NCBI GenBank assembly: GCA_019095985.1
Contig: CM032669.1
Coordinates: forward strand, 7,462,399 to 7,526,398
Direction of reading: 5' to 3'
Length of the DNA stretch: 64,000 bases
Origin: Streblospio benedicti
Lineage: Eukaryota; Annelida; Polychaeta; Spionida; Spionidae
The notes beneath the pieces were generated by a model. That model worked only from the letters and a program-made list of their open reading frames with translations, made no database searches and was not told the origin of the DNA. The stretch's first letter is position 1; each line of letters starts with the position of its first letter. Shown piece after piece: positions 43,561-54,690 of this stretch. A program made the position numbers and the translations under genes.

Positions 43561-44170
43561 AAACTAGATTTGCAAAATGATGAGGCCCGAAATAATGGGG
43601 AAAAGAAGTGCCCTAAACCACACTTCCTCAGGCCATTACTGCGTGCCGATCAGCAAGACAGAAGTGAAGGTAGAGACAGAAAATAAAGATGAAAATACTG
43701 GTATGAAAACTGCTGTTAGGAATCAGAGGAGAAGGATTGTGCTGTTGAGACTGAGGTGATTCAAAGTGGAGCAGAGAATGATATAGTGCCGAAGGGAAAA
43801 TGTGATATATTAAAAAAGGATGAGAGTATCAAAAGGATGAGAGTATCAAGTATGTTGTAGACAATGCTGATCAGTGGCATCATGGAACTGTACTCGGACA
43901 AGCTGGAAAAGCCACAGAGCAGGACAAACATTTTTATAACATGCGTGACATTGATACTGGTGAATCCAAGTCCATTGAATGTCACAAGTTCAAACAACCA
44001 GCAGTGATGGATCTTGTTAGAGCCAACAAGAATATTGTAAAATTGAATGTCAGTATTGTGGGGATTGTTGGCAACAAGTTAGTCGTTGATGTTTTGCACT
44101 CAAACAAAAAGGGGGCATTCAAATATCTAATTCTGAAATTATTGCAAACTGGAATCTTTGGAGTTTGAAC
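43560..44170 (+). mobile_element. Fossil LTR-retroelement pol fragment (tentative)
   Basis: Plus-strand readings include DNADQWHHGTVLGQAGKATE and YNMRDIDTGESKSIECHKFK. These recall the segment of W-x-x-G-T-V-x-x-x-A-G-K-A-T followed by an F/Y-N-V-R-x-x-D motif that I associate with pol regions of invertebrate LTR retrotransposons, probably copia-like. It is an old, broken remnant with several breaks. No long terminal repeats were found around it, and its 3' side runs toward the assembly gap. Confidence 0.35.
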
Positions 44171-44287
44171 TGTAAAATAAGTTGTTGCATGTGTAACTGT
44201 CCATATGCTTATGATAAATGTTTAATAAGCAACTTGACATGATATGTTGAAGTTAATGTGACAGGAAAATTGTGTACAATTTTTATA

Positions 44288-44387
44288 NNNNNNNNNNNNN
44301 NNNNNNNNNNNNNNNNNNNNNNNNNNNNNNNNNNNNNNNNNNNNNNNNNNNNNNNNNNNNNNNNNNNNNNNNNNNNNNNNNNNNNNN
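44288..44387. other. Assembly gap (100 N)
   Basis: Exactly 100 N, the usual placeholder for a gap of unknown size. Order and orientation across it depend on scaffolding, which matters for the inverted-duplication interpretation. Confidence 1.
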
Positions 44388-44389
44388 GA

Positions 44390-45150
44390 TGTGAATTAAT
44401 ATTTGTAATTAATATGTGTAAATAAAATGAAAAAAAAACTATTTAATTCATCTTTATTCGTGTTTTCTCACAACGCAATAACTTGTCCATAACGTAATCC
44501 TCGAATGACAGCCCCTATAATGAAAGCTCCTACAAACACGGGAAAAATAAATGAAAATTGAACACTCCTTCTACGATCGTTCACCTAACTCGCCACTTCC
44601 CCGGTAAATTTAAAATATCACATTTCCAGCATTTTATCCTAAAAATCTCCTTTAGTCTCTTTTTAAAGCGCATGGGCCTTTATACGATCACATGGCGCAC
44701 TCCCAATGTTAGGCCCATGTGCCTGTATGCACGACTATACGGTAGAAACGCTGATATCACATAGGACAACGGATGATGCGATTCGCTTACACAGAAATAA
44801 TGGAAATGAGTGGGGAAGGAATAAGGAAGGAATCTTTTTTGTCGATAGCTGGCTACCTGAAGAATTTGAAAGTGCTGGATGTGTCCAACCAAGTATCTTT
44901 GCATATGTACATTTCCTTGTGTTTATGACTGCTCTCCAAGTTTCTTATACTATTAATATATTTTCAATTATGTTGAATCCTCATCGAAAGAAAATTTTGA
45001 AAAGCCAAAGAAAAAAAGGATTTTTCCCCTTTGCTTTTCATATTTACATTTCATTAATGAGATTCTAGAGAATGGAAAAATATATCATCGAAAAATCTGT
45101 CTGTTTATTGGTTGACTCTCATATTGAATGAACTTACTTGTCAACATAAA
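44390..45150 (+). other. Possible upstream coding sequence of the OB-fold-like gene
   Basis: A 120-codon plus-strand frame (44706-45068) contains a protein-like part (NEWGRNKEGIFFVDSWLPEE then FESAGCVQPSIFAYVHFLVF) and then degenerates into AT-rich text. It could hold an exon of the gene ending at 45488, but no clear splice pair was found. Confidence 0.3.
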
Positions 45151-45161
45151 TCCTGTTGCAG

Positions 45162-45488
45162 GCAAAACCTATCTCATTAGATCAGTTAATGAAAGAGAAA
45201 CGCCAGGTGCCTTACATCAAAAGAGAACCTTGTAAGGTTGTATACTGTGCAGTAGCTGATGAAACTGACGCCGTAAAATGCACAGTATATGATTCTACCA
45301 AATTTCAAAGATTCATTGAAGGAAAGTCGCTTATTCTCAGATATGTTATAAAGAAGGTTGATTCCCCTTCACAAAAGACACATCATTCAAATATGGTGCT
45401 AGTTGGCAGCAATGGTCAAAGAGGCAAGATCAGATATGGCATAGAAAAGGCTGTTAGCTCTTCAAAAAATCTACTGAATCTAGTGTGA
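45162..45488 (+). CDS. Terminal exon with OB-fold-like reading
   Basis: After the acceptor TCCTGTTGCAG the plus strand reads AKPISLDQLMKEKRQVPYIK, then KVVYCAVADETDAVKCTVYD, then FQRFIEGKSLILRYVIKK, to a stop at 45488 (108 codons). The beta-rich pattern (K-V-V-x-x-x-V-A-D-E-T-D-A-V-K-C-x-V-Y-D, then F-x-E-G-x-S-L-I-L-R) looks like an OB-fold, as in nucleic-acid-binding proteins where a strand pair is followed by a glycine turn and a helix. The exon is intact. Function is inferred only at fold level. Confidence 0.45.
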   Translation, partial: AKPISLDQLMKEKRQVPYIKREPCKVVYCAVADETDAVKCTVYDSTKFQRFIEGKSLILRYVIKKVDSPSQKTHHSNMVLVGSNGQRGKIRYGIEKAVSSSKNLLNLV

Positions 45489-45489
45489 T

Positions 45490-46080
45490 GAGAAGTCATG
45501 ATCTTTAGCCTGATGATTTGTGGTGTATCTTTGATTCTACATATGTTCATTTCCCTGTGTTTATACCTGCACATGACTACTCTTATTATTAAAATCTAAC
45601 CTAATCTACCAGCATTAATTCTTTATCATTAAGAAACACCTACAAACAGTTAATCTAAAGAATTTGCAATAATAGAGACATTTCTAAAAACATATGTTCG
45701 CCGGTCGCCAGATCTAGAGGTGAAACTATACACAAATGCATCGCTGAATCACGGTTTATTTACTCACGATGAATGTATCGATATGGCGCGATACTTTCAC
45801 GATATAACTAACAACATATTTATATGCAAAATGTTGGTTTTATTCAAGTAAATTCCTCGCATTTCCCCGTGTATTGGCGCTGCCATCTTTGTTGTTTTGC
45901 GAACGACATTCCAACCGAAATGTTGTCAACTAGAATGATGGCAAACGACGTCAGACACTTTAGTCTCGATTTAAACAAAAATTCATTTCAGACAAAATTC
46001 ATTTCTTACAAATTTTTCTTGAATAAAAATTATTCGCAACATTGGCGAAAGAGCAAGCAATATTTTTCGCCAATCTTTAG
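45490..46080. other. No gene seen
   Basis: AT-rich sequence between the OB-fold-like exon and the hAT element. Short frames have no motif. Confidence 0.45.
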
Positions 46081-46100
46081 AATCTTTAGCACAACCAGCA

Positions 46101-46313
46101 GTGGCGGCAAATCCCGTCAACGGCGTCCATGGCAACCCAGGGGACGCGGCAAACAGCAACCACCAACAGCGACCCGCCGATCCAGATCCACGTCTGGATC
46201 CAGAGACTACACAAAATGGCGCCAGAGATCCACTTCCAGGGACAAAAACAAAGCACCAGCCTTCGACCCGACCGCCCTCCATCATGGACGTCAACACATT
46301 GGTCTCCTACTGA
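46101..46313 (+). CDS. Pro/Asn/Gln-rich open segment upstream of the hAT remnant
   Basis: A 70-codon plus-strand frame starts at the ATG at 46101 (MAANPVNGVHGNPGDAANSN) and is followed by a Pro/Thr-rich stretch. It is locally GC-rich. It may be the disordered N-terminus of the hAT transposase that follows or unrelated sequence. No BED finger was found. Confidence 0.3.
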   Translation: MAANPVNGVHGNPGDAANSNHQQRPADPDPRLDPETTQNGARDPLPGTKTKHQPSTRPPSIMDVNTLVSY

Positions 46314-46481
46314 ATCTGCCTCTCCGCCCCCTCCATGGGAGAAGCAGTCTTTTGCATCCAGTTCTTCAACAAACAAATGTTTTTTACGTATTTGCAAAGT
46401 GGCCATTGTCAAGTGGGCATGTTGGTGAAAATAAAATATGTTTGGGGCAGGTAAAATGTTTTTTCAAACATGGTATAATGA

Positions 46482-47144
46482 TTGATGGGGAGAAGTGTTT
46501 CCCTTACTATTGACACTTGGTCCAGCAGGGATATGCGCTCCTATTTAGGAATCACAGCCCACTTTGTTGAAAATTCACAATTATGCTCAGTCATCCTTTG
46601 CTGCAGACGGTTTAAGGGCTCACATACAGGAGAAAAAATTCAAGAGAGCTTTCAATTTGTAATTGATGAATTTAAAATACAAAGTAAAATTGCTTTTATA
46701 ATTAGCGACAGTGTTGCTAACATGCTAAAGGCATCACTTTGCCTGGAATCGAGGATGATATTAGCAATGACAGTAAAGAGGATATTGAAGAAGAAAATAA
46801 TCTCAATAGAACGACAAATGAAGACCATGAAGAGCTTTTGTTTGAGTCCCTTCCACAATCACATATTCGATGCTTTTTTGCATTCTTTGAATAATGTTGT
46901 TAAAGATGGGTTGAATGATATTTCATGCTGGAGCACCATAGCAAAAGCTTCACGACTGGCAAGCCACACTAGACTGGCATGTGAGCTCTTGTCAGACTTA
47001 CCAAAAGTTCAATCCAAGAATGCCACTAGGTGGAATAGCTCCAACAAAATGCTCAGATCCTTAATTAAAGTAGGACAACAAAATTTAGATAAACTTGATT
47101 GCCCAGAAAAACTGACAAAGAGTTTGAAAAAATCACGGAGATAA
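46482..47144 (+). mobile_element. hAT-superfamily transposase remnant
   Basis: The plus-strand 220-codon frame contains SVSLTIDTWSSRDMRSYLGI then TAHFV, the hAT catalytic-core opening (Asp in D-x-W-T/S-S, followed by S-Y-x-x-x-T-A-H-F). It continues FKGSHTGEKIQESFQFVIDE, AFIISDSVANMLKAS (compare T-D-x-A-x-N-M in intact enzymes, here with S for T), and KNATRWNSSNKMLRSLIK (compare T-R-W-N-S-T-x-x-M-L-x-R-L). After about residue 95 the frame is disturbed (SRMILAMTVKRILKK replaces the expected Cys/His-rich stretch), so a frameshift pair or diverged insert lies there. The C-terminal dimerisation region is absent. The element is dead and lacks recognisable ends. Confidence 0.8.
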
Positions 47145-47389
47145 CAAGTTTGAATGTCTACATGGTTTACTTGAATTTGAAATAGACAAAGCTTGTTGGA
47201 TCTGGAGGCTTTACACCAACACATGGATACGTCTGCCAGTGCAGCGAGCAGCTCCACCAACTCAAGCAATCAGAGTTTAAAAGTGGCCATTCATACACTA
47301 TGACCAAGACATATAATTGCTGTATTGAAAGATTAACTTATTGATATTTATTTTTTTTAAAAAAATTAAAAAAAAATATGACGATGAGA

Positions 47390-47950
47390 TGATATATAAG
47401 CCATCTAGGAGGAAGAGTTTGGCGGATCAACCTGCTGCCCCAGCCGTGTCTGCAGCAGAGGGAAGTGCAAACAGTACTGGTGCATTTGTGAAGTCCAAGA
47501 AAATAAGGGACGTTACAGATCGAATGGAAGCGAATGATGGGAAGAGTGATGTGATTATTGGAGCTATATAATGTATTTCGGCAGTTTAATTAAACTTAGC
47601 ATTAGAATAAAAAAATAGTTCTTTTCATAATCCTTGTATAATATTTTGTTAAATCTAAATACTATATTATAGTGGGGTTTACAACCGTGTAACAGTGATT
47701 TTAAAGTTAAGCACTAAGAAGTTAAGTTATCATTTATCACAGAGGGCAGTCAAGCTTGAAATCACAGCCGGCCAACAGTTAAACCCAAGATTCCGCATGA
47801 TGACGAGGAGCCAGCTATTCTTACACAAACAGAAACCATAATCAGGCAATTCATTAAAGAAGAATATAATTAATAATCATGATAGCCAAAGACGTATTTG
47901 AAGAAATGAAAAAGCACATCGAAGGATTTTAACATTGTGGCACAAGAGAA
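47390..47950 (+). repeat. R1 family, copy c
   Basis: A plus-strand frame to 47571 reads KPSRRKSLADQPAAPAVSAA, then EGSANSTGAFVKSKKIRDVT, and ends NDGKSDVIIGAI. It is the best-preserved version of this C-terminus. The conserved AT-rich segment follows, then PKIPHDDEEPAILTQTETII. It starts 200 bp after the hAT remnant, but homology to the other R1 copies does not include hAT sequence, so the two are separate. Confidence 0.5.
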
Positions 47951-48029
47951 GTTTGCATTGTCCAGAAAGATTCGGAAAGCGATAGAAAATCGTCGTCACC
48001 GCTCTCAGATGAACTGCAACATTAGCGAC

Positions 48030-48680
48030 AAACTGTAACCCTGTCTACTTGTCTCTGCTGTCACATGACGGCCGCCATCACGGGTATCTGCTTCGTCTGG
48101 GTGGGTAAAAATACTGACATACTCGGACTAGTATCATAATAGCGTGGCACCGGCAGTAGGAAATAAGCCATGCAGTATTTTTAATTTGAAGAAAGTACTT
48201 TTCCATATCATTTTCAAAATGGGCGAAATGGTTTTAAAGAGGAAAGAGATGTGAAAATTGATATGGGTAGACATTTCAATGCAAGACTGTTTAACAGTGT
48301 CACTGTGGTCCAGGTTTTGCATCAGATTCTGAGTACATTTTCTATGCTCAATATATCACTGAAATAAAAAGGGTAAGTAATTCATTGCCTGTAGCAATGA
48401 GAAAAGGAAATTGTAAAAATGCAGATTGATTTCCTTTTAACAGTTAGTACTTTAAAAGAAAACTAAGCTGCGACAAACTACTAAAAAATGTTCAAGGTTA
48501 TGAATATCTGAAAACTGTCCGATGTTCTCCACCCTACTGTGCATCGACAGCTTGGTTGCCCTACATGGTTTTGCAGTTTTAGCTGTGCTGATAAAAAATT
48601 CAGTTAAGTTGAGTTTAGTTTAATCATAAATTTCCATTTTAATCATGATTAGTTTTGATTAAAAAAACAGGCAAAACATT
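48030..48680. repeat. Unit Y of the inverted duplication (right)
   Basis: The inverted counterpart of 25565-26400. It lacks about 130 bp present in the left arm. Confidence 0.75.
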
Positions 48681-48689
48681 TTATCAGAT

Positions 48690-49890
48690 ATAAGGTAACT
48701 CCTTACAGAGCGGAACTTTGAGAAGGAAATGGCCCACTACTTATCAGTGTCAATGGTCTAACAGTGATCACATGATGTAATAGGTTCAATGGCTTGCAAG
48801 CTCTCTTTGTTAGTTCCATATGGAAACACTCCTCCACACCCCCACAACCTCCCCGAAGGGCTCAAACATGTTTTTGTAAATAATACTCTAAAGGAAAAAT
48901 GATGTTTGCCAAAAAAAACAGGGGTCAAATTAGGGATTCAGGTCAAAAGTTTCATAAAAATTGCATTTATCTCGATTAATAACAAATTTAGAGTAAAAAC
49001 TTTATTGACCTCAGATAGGAACATGTGTGTGGAATCAAATTTCATATCACATTTGACCTGGACCTCCCATGTAGGTTACACTCAGTAGGTCAATTTCAGG
49101 ATTTTGTTCATTTTTTTGCGTTTACAAAAGAAATGAACAGCTTTGAATATTTTATTTGTTAATAATCCATGATAAATTAGTTTGATTGATATAAGCATTT
49201 GTATCCTAGATTGAATTATATTACATTATGTTTTATTTTAATCAATACTTTATTAAATAGTTTAATATATCAATGAGTTTCACTTTTAATGGTAGAATTT
49301 GAGGCAGCATCAGTATCATTGATATCGGCATAAAGTGCATTTTATCCAAATTTTTTATGTTTTAGTATTATTTGATTGGACATTGGATTAAAAAATGTGA
49401 AGCTTACAAAAAGAGCAACAAATTTAATACGTCTTCATAATAAAATGGTCATCACGAAATCATGGAAAATTCAGTGAAAATGAAATCTAAGAAGCAATTC
49501 AAAACAAGGAAAAAGGGCAATATAAAATCATGCATCATACGTTTTTAGAAGTATGCAATCTTTCAAAAATAGATAATTTATCAGATTAAAGTTGGGGAAA
49601 ATTAGAAGCATTGAAGTGAGACAAAGTTTAAAGGATCTAAAAACCAACATTATGATGAAATTTGCAAAAGTGTACTGACCGAATATGGTAGCAAATGCTA
49701 TATAGTTATCACAAAGAATGCTATGGCAAATTCACAAAATCTCAAATATTTAAATAAATAAAAATGAAAATCAGATCAAAGAGCCAGAGGTTGAACTATC
49801 AATAAAGAAAAAAAAATCAAATTTATCAATAACATTCAAATGTGATTTCTGTTTATTTAGAAAATACTCCAGAATTTATTCTGGCAAATT
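48690..49890. other. AT-rich DNA inside the right-arm-specific segment, no gene seen
   Basis: Low-complexity AT-rich sequence. Short frames are Lys/Asn/Ile-rich and unconvincing. Confidence 0.5.
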
Positions 49891-49903
49891 TTTTTGGTGA
49901 AAG

Positions 49904-50060
49904 TTGGACATATTTAATGGCTCATTCTGTCCACAACTTGTTTTACATGAGATCCGAACTGCTCCTCCCCATGAAGACCTCGCCACCGTCCACCCCTTGA
50001 ACGCACGTGCCCTGCTCGGCCTCACAAGATGGCGGGCCACCAATGACCTGGAGACAAACG
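49904..50060 (+). other. Possible exon, weak
   Basis: A GC-richer island reads TAPPHEDLATVHPLNARALL, then GLTRWRATNDLETNE on the plus strand. It has a possible acceptor (TTTTACATGAG) but no clear donor. It precedes the Pro-rich/DEAY exon and could be an upstream exon of the same gene. Confidence 0.3.
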
Positions 50061-50689
50061 AGTTAAAGATGTTAAAGGGAAAGAGCCTTAGTAAACTGTT
50101 CTTGTTTTTAGTAAATTGGGACTGAATTGAAGGTTTATATTTGATAATGTGAGTGTGAGCTTTGATTTGAAGTGTGCTAGAGTTGATCGTCAGGGAAATT
50201 GTAAAATGTACCTAGGCAAGCTAGAGGGATTGTTTTATTTGATGAAATTATATTTCTATTTTATGTACAATGTATATGCTTACTTCTTTACATTCCTTTA
50301 GTAGTGGTTAGTGAAAAGAATTAGTTTAAGGATACTGAAGTGTTGCAATCGTGATTGTTATTGCTTATTGGCTACATGTACATGTAGACTATGGATGAAT
50401 AGAAATAATATATATATATAATCAAAAACAACAGTAGCAGATTCAATTGGTTCCATATTTTGCAATTTGATCAGGACCGGCAAGGAGCGATAAAATGTTA
50501 GCGTGCATAGCTGGAACCCATTACATTACAACGTGTCTAAGATACAGAATTTTTTTTACAGTGGATAGATATACAGCACCATTCCCAGATTCTATACTAG
50601 AAAATACAAAAATATAATACAGAACCTTTAATTATTGGATAATGATTTGAATTTTACTAAACTGCGTTGGACCGGTCCAGGAACTTCCC

Positions 50690-50895
50690 GTACGAGCACA
50701 GTAAGTGCACCGATTGACCGCCACCACCAAGACCCGGGAAGCAGAGCTGCCAGTCCATGCTAAAGATATCAACTCGTGAGTCAGACCTATTTAATCCAGC
50801 AAAAAGTCAAAATCACGTTGTCTTTATTGATCTCAAAGCGCTAAACATTGCGGGAGGGCTTCTGATTAGTTGGATTTTATGACCTACAATCACCA
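50690..50895. repeat. Repeat shared with 51955-52105
   Basis: Shared words include GTTGTCTTTATTGATCTCAA, AAAGCGC(T/A)AAACATT and TTTTATGACCTACAATCAC. The two copies lie 1.2 kb apart and flank the DEAY exon. Confidence 0.8.
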
Positions 50896-51060
50896 GTGTT
50901 TCATAACCTCGTGTTATTGTTATGTTGGTATTGCGAACACTTTAACCTCATCTTATGCATGGTCTAATATACAGCTTTACTGTGACTGTGTGTTAATATA
51001 TAGTGAAGTATAGCATAATTAAAATATGATATTATATTTCTGTCCTTATAATTCTTTCAG

Positions 51061-51471
51061 GTCCACCACCTGCGTCCCCAGAACCATCTCATGACAGTCA
51101 TGCCAGTCGGCCAGACAGCCCTGCCGGGTCTGTCTCGCCCCCCTGTGCCTCCCTTCCCCCCTCGCCCGGCGGTGACATTACCCCAGAGTCCCCAGTCCCC
51201 TCGCTCATCTCCTCCTCGCCCTCAAGCACAAGCTCCGGTTTTGAAGAGATCCTCTCGCCCTCCTCCCCGGCCGACCCAGGCCCGGCCCCCTGTAGACGAG
51301 TGTCTGCTGGCCAGACGAGAGCTACTGGCCCGTCAGGACGAGGCCTATTATGCAAGCCTCGCCATCGATAGCGCCCGGAGCCGGGAAGAGAGGGAGCGAG
51401 CAGCCATGGCTGAGCAGGAGAAAGAGTGGAGGCCGAGAGACGCAGGGTGGAGGAACTCGAGTAGAGGTGAG
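51061..51471 (+). pseudogene. Pro-rich exon with DEAYYASLAI motif, plus-strand copy
   Basis: After the acceptor TTATAATTCTTTCAG the plus strand reads a long Pro/Ser/Arg-rich region (residues about 1-70), then VDECLLARRELLARQDEAYY, then ASLAIDSARSREERERAAMA and EQEKE. From there the expected continuation (VEAERRRVEELE) is one frame over, so a single-base loss is likely just before the donor GTGAGC at about 51466. The paralogue at 39636-39990 (minus) ends RCRVEELE in register. The DEAYxASL helix resembles the region N-terminal to UBX in FAF-type proteins. Confidence 0.55.
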
Positions 51472-51580
51472 CACAGCTTATTTATAATGACATCAAGAAG
51501 TCATAAAGTACTGTGTTTTAGTTCTCCTTATTCGTTCTCAATGAATCTTAAAATAAAACAGTAATCTGGTATTTGAAATA

Positions 51581-51740
51581 CAGTCGAACCCCCAATTAGT
51601 ACCACTTCTAAAATAAGACCAATTTCCATGGTCACACACCTTAAAAAAGCTGCCAAAATAGAAGTCTGTATAGAAACCACCATTATTGAGACCATCTAAG
51701 ACTGGTCCCCATGGGTGGTCCTACTAGAAATGTTCTACTG
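51581..51740. mobile_element. Pogo/Tigger-type MITE, 160 bp, TA target duplication
   Basis: The left end is CAGTCGAACCCCCAATTAGT; the right end, inverted, is CAGTAGAACATTTCTAGTAG. TA lies on both sides (51579-51580 and 51741-51742). Paired inner words (TACCAC near the left end, GGTGGTCCTA near the right) extend the terminal repeats. It has no coding capacity. Confidence 0.8.
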
Positions 51741-51954
51741 TAAGACTATCAATGAAAGAGAGAAGTTGCGCCGTGTCTGGATTATCCCCCTCGAGATGGA
51801 CTGTGGGCCTGGCCACAGCGTGAGCATGGTGCCATCAACCACCACCACCCACCACCTGGAGGCATGGACATCGTCACCCGAAGGTTGGTTTTAAATTTCA
51901 CTTTAGCCATTACAGTAATCATAGGTTGCAGGATTTACTATTCACACAGACTTT

Positions 51955-52105
51955 GCACGTCCATGTTCAAGATATCATCTCGTGGGTTAGACCTATCTAA
52001 TCCCGCAGAAAGTCGTGTTGTCTTTATTGATCTCAAAGCGCAAAACATTTCAGCCAGCGGTGCGGCTTCTGATTGGTCGGATTTTATGACCTACAATCAC
52101 GTGTG
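51955..52105. repeat. Second copy of the 50690-50895 repeat
   Basis: See the entry at 50690. This copy lacks a few bases and has TCCCGCAGAAAG in place of TCCAGCAAAAAG. Confidence 0.8.
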
Positions 52106-52109
52106 ATAA

Positions 52110-54040
52110 CTGATTTTTTGAATAAAAATTTCTTTGAAAAATTCAGCTTGTCCCCCTTTTGAACCTGATGAATACAACAGTCAAAAACTATAGTAAATAA
52201 GACGATCAATACAAGATGTAGACCCCAAGCCCAGGGAAGGAGTAAGATTGGTCTTGTAAATTAATAAATAAACTACTTGGTTGTGACCAAAAACTATAAA
52301 CTGGTTACAGTTTTCTCTGCAAAACAGGTAACATATATCCTTAGGTAAGTCAAAACTTGAAATATTCACTCACTGTGATGATTTGCATAGGTAAATTAGA
52401 GAAAACAACTACCTCAAAACAACTATCACAAAACAACTATGCATAATCAGAATTTTGTTGACATGAAGACACACTGTCACTAAAGACATCTCGTTCACAC
52501 TGCACATATTTACAAAACATGCACGTCAAATGGCCTATTCAAGTAAAACGACTTTGCTAAGCTAACTGCCACCGCTGCCAGGACGTACCGTATATCTGAT
52601 ATTTCTGTGGACAGCAAGAACAAAAAACAAAAACACGTGAAAATGATGGAATACTTAAGGGGGAAACAGCAGTCAAGGGGGTTGGGGGTGGCAAGACGCC
52701 CTGCTGAGGACAACAGCAGACACCCACAGATCACCCACGCACCGGGTTAGAAACAAAAAGATTACCTCAAGCAGAACATTAAAGATTTAGGAAAGCAGAA
52801 GATTAAAGGGCCTCATGAAAGGTATACATAACTATAGGAAACATGAAAACCAATTGAGATGGATAAAAGAAGATGTCAAATACATCCAACGGTATGACGC
52901 ACTGTGGAAGAATAGCTACAGGTAACCACGGCTCTTCAGCAGGAACATAGATTCCGACTCCTGCTTCTGAACAAGACAGACGTATTTTTTATACATACAT
53001 GGATACAGAGTGCAATGTGCATGCGTGCAGGCTGGACGTAAAAAATTTTGACAGATATTTTGACGAAAATTCCATCAATTAACTGGATTACATATGCACA
53101 TATGATCATGGAAAGTGTCCAAATCAATTAAACTATAGTCGTTTAATCATATATGCGTGTGTTTTGACGAGTGGACTGTGCTTATTGCCAAAAATAAATG
53201 TGCTAAAATCCAAGGTCTGCTAGTCCACCCATTATCGCTCATTTTGTGTCGCCAACATACTTGATTGTGGTCTTAAATCTGTATATTGTGCTTTGTCTCC
53301 ACCTTACAGCGGTGTCCCGGGTGTTTTTGTCTGCGCCACCTTACTTAAACCAATTTTCTAAAGTGACATTTTCATATCGCAAATAGATATGTTTTAAGTG
53401 ACTGTATATAGCATTTTAATATGTAATAGAAGTAGTATTAGTGTTTTAGATTCACAGAGATATATCACAGAATGTAAGCTTCTATTGGGTTCCATTATAA
53501 AAATATTTAATTATATAGCTACCTATTGGAATCTGTCATTTTGTCTTTGGCAAGATTTTCGCTCTTGTCTCCAGAGCTTCGTCGGGCCTAATGAAAAAGA
53601 TCCTCTCACTGGGTCACATGACCGCCACGGATTTGGCGATCATGTGACAGCAGTTATCTTGTCAAAGACTACATTATCGCCACTGAAATGGCCTGTAAAC
53701 AGATACAAGACCCACGTGTGTCGGATAGCTTAAGGGCTGACGTTGTGAAGTGTATCAAAAAAACAAAACCAACGTTAAGCAATGTTAGTAAGGAGGAATT
53801 TACATTGATGGCAAAAATGTGACCAACGTTAAACAATCAGCTTTGTCAGTGGTCAATTGACCAATAGGGTAGTGTCGCAATGGAAGCAGAGGCAGTCATC
53901 GGTTAAATCATCCAATTAGAGCCTTGCATGTCAATGGATGGTTAAGGTTGCCGACTGCGCACGTACATTGCCTGAGGCTTTAAGTAAGAAGTAATTTTGT
54001 GCATATCATTCATTTATGAATGGTTATCCACTGCTTCATC
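52110..54040. other. No gene supported
   Basis: AT-rich sequence with scattered short frames. A GC-richer patch at 53570-53700 (reading FVGPNEKDPLTGSHDRHGFG) has no splice context I can trust. It may be an intron of the NADAR gene. Confidence 0.4.
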
Positions 54041-54049
54041 ATGACGAAT

Positions 54050-54297
54050 TTCAACCCAATTGAAAGAGTGGTGCACACTTTTAAGGGCGAAAGCCACCCA
54101 CTTTCTCATTTTTACAACTGTGGTATGATTTACAATGGAGCTGCTTTGCCGAGCGTAGAACACCACTACCACAGGATTTAGTTGGCTTGTCATTATGAAG
54201 ACAACAGCGTGGCGAATGGTGTCTTGGAGTTGAAGACGGGGAAAGAAGTCTACCAATATTCCAGAAGATGGATACCAGAGGGAGTTGAAAATGCAAG
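54050..54297 (+). pseudogene. NADAR-domain exon, N-terminal half
   Basis: The plus strand reads FKGESHPLSHFYNCGMIYNG, then AALPSVEHHYHRI, a TAG (54179-54181), then CHYEDNSVANGVLELKTGKE and VYQYSRRWIPEGVENA. This matches the NADAR/YbiA fold opening: F-x-G-E-x-x-P-L-S-N-F-Y, then P-S-x-E-H-x-Y-Q. The exon ends GCAAG|GTATT and joins the next exon (54511) in phase. NADAR proteins are N-glycosidases (riboflavin-pathway intermediates in YbiA, and removal of ADP-ribose from guanine in others). The stop shows that this copy is not functional as it stands, unless it is read through or is an error. Confidence 0.75.
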
Positions 54298-54510
54298 GTA
54301 TTATAACTTTATATTGCGTATTGACTTATTTTTTATTTTTTGGAATATTGAAAGTGATAATAACATGATTACATCGGGCAGATGATAGACTTTTCACATT
54401 GCGTGCCTGCAATATATTTTCAAAAAAGAATGATCACATAGTGATACAGTGATAGTAACATGCAAAGCTTGGGCAAACTCACACATATATATTTTTTCTT
54501 ACTTTTATAG

Positions 54511-54690
54511 GTGGCTCAGTGTCCGTATGGACGTGATGAGAGAGCTGCTTGCTGAGAAGTTCAAGCAGTGTGAAGACTTCCGCCAGTGCCTGCCACGGCA
54601 ACTTGGCCGAGGATACGAGCAACCACTTTTGGGGGTCATGGTAAGAGAGGGTGGTGAACGGCCAGGGCAAACTGCTCGGGGGAATTGAGG
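54511..54690 (+). pseudogene. NADAR-domain exon, C-terminal half
   Basis: After the acceptor ACTTTTATAG the plus strand reads WLSVRMDVMRELLAEKFKQC then EDFRQCL, the NADAR signature W-x-x-x-R-x-D-V-M-x-x-L-L-x-x-K-F. After a small deletion the expected text continues in another frame (GNLAEDTSNHFWGSW, compare L-x-E-x-T-x-N-x-F-W-G), then a TAA, and then VNGQGKLLGGIEGL. At least one frameshift and one stop therefore lie here. The conserved FWG word and the KF helix make the family assignment firm. An SGNH-like segment follows directly. Confidence 0.75.

Noticed and set aside
46482-47571. A single hAT transposase running into the NDGKSDVIIGAI C-terminus
   Set aside because: That C-terminus also occurs in R1 copies without any hAT sequence and does not resemble the hAT dimerisation domain; the two are neighbours only.
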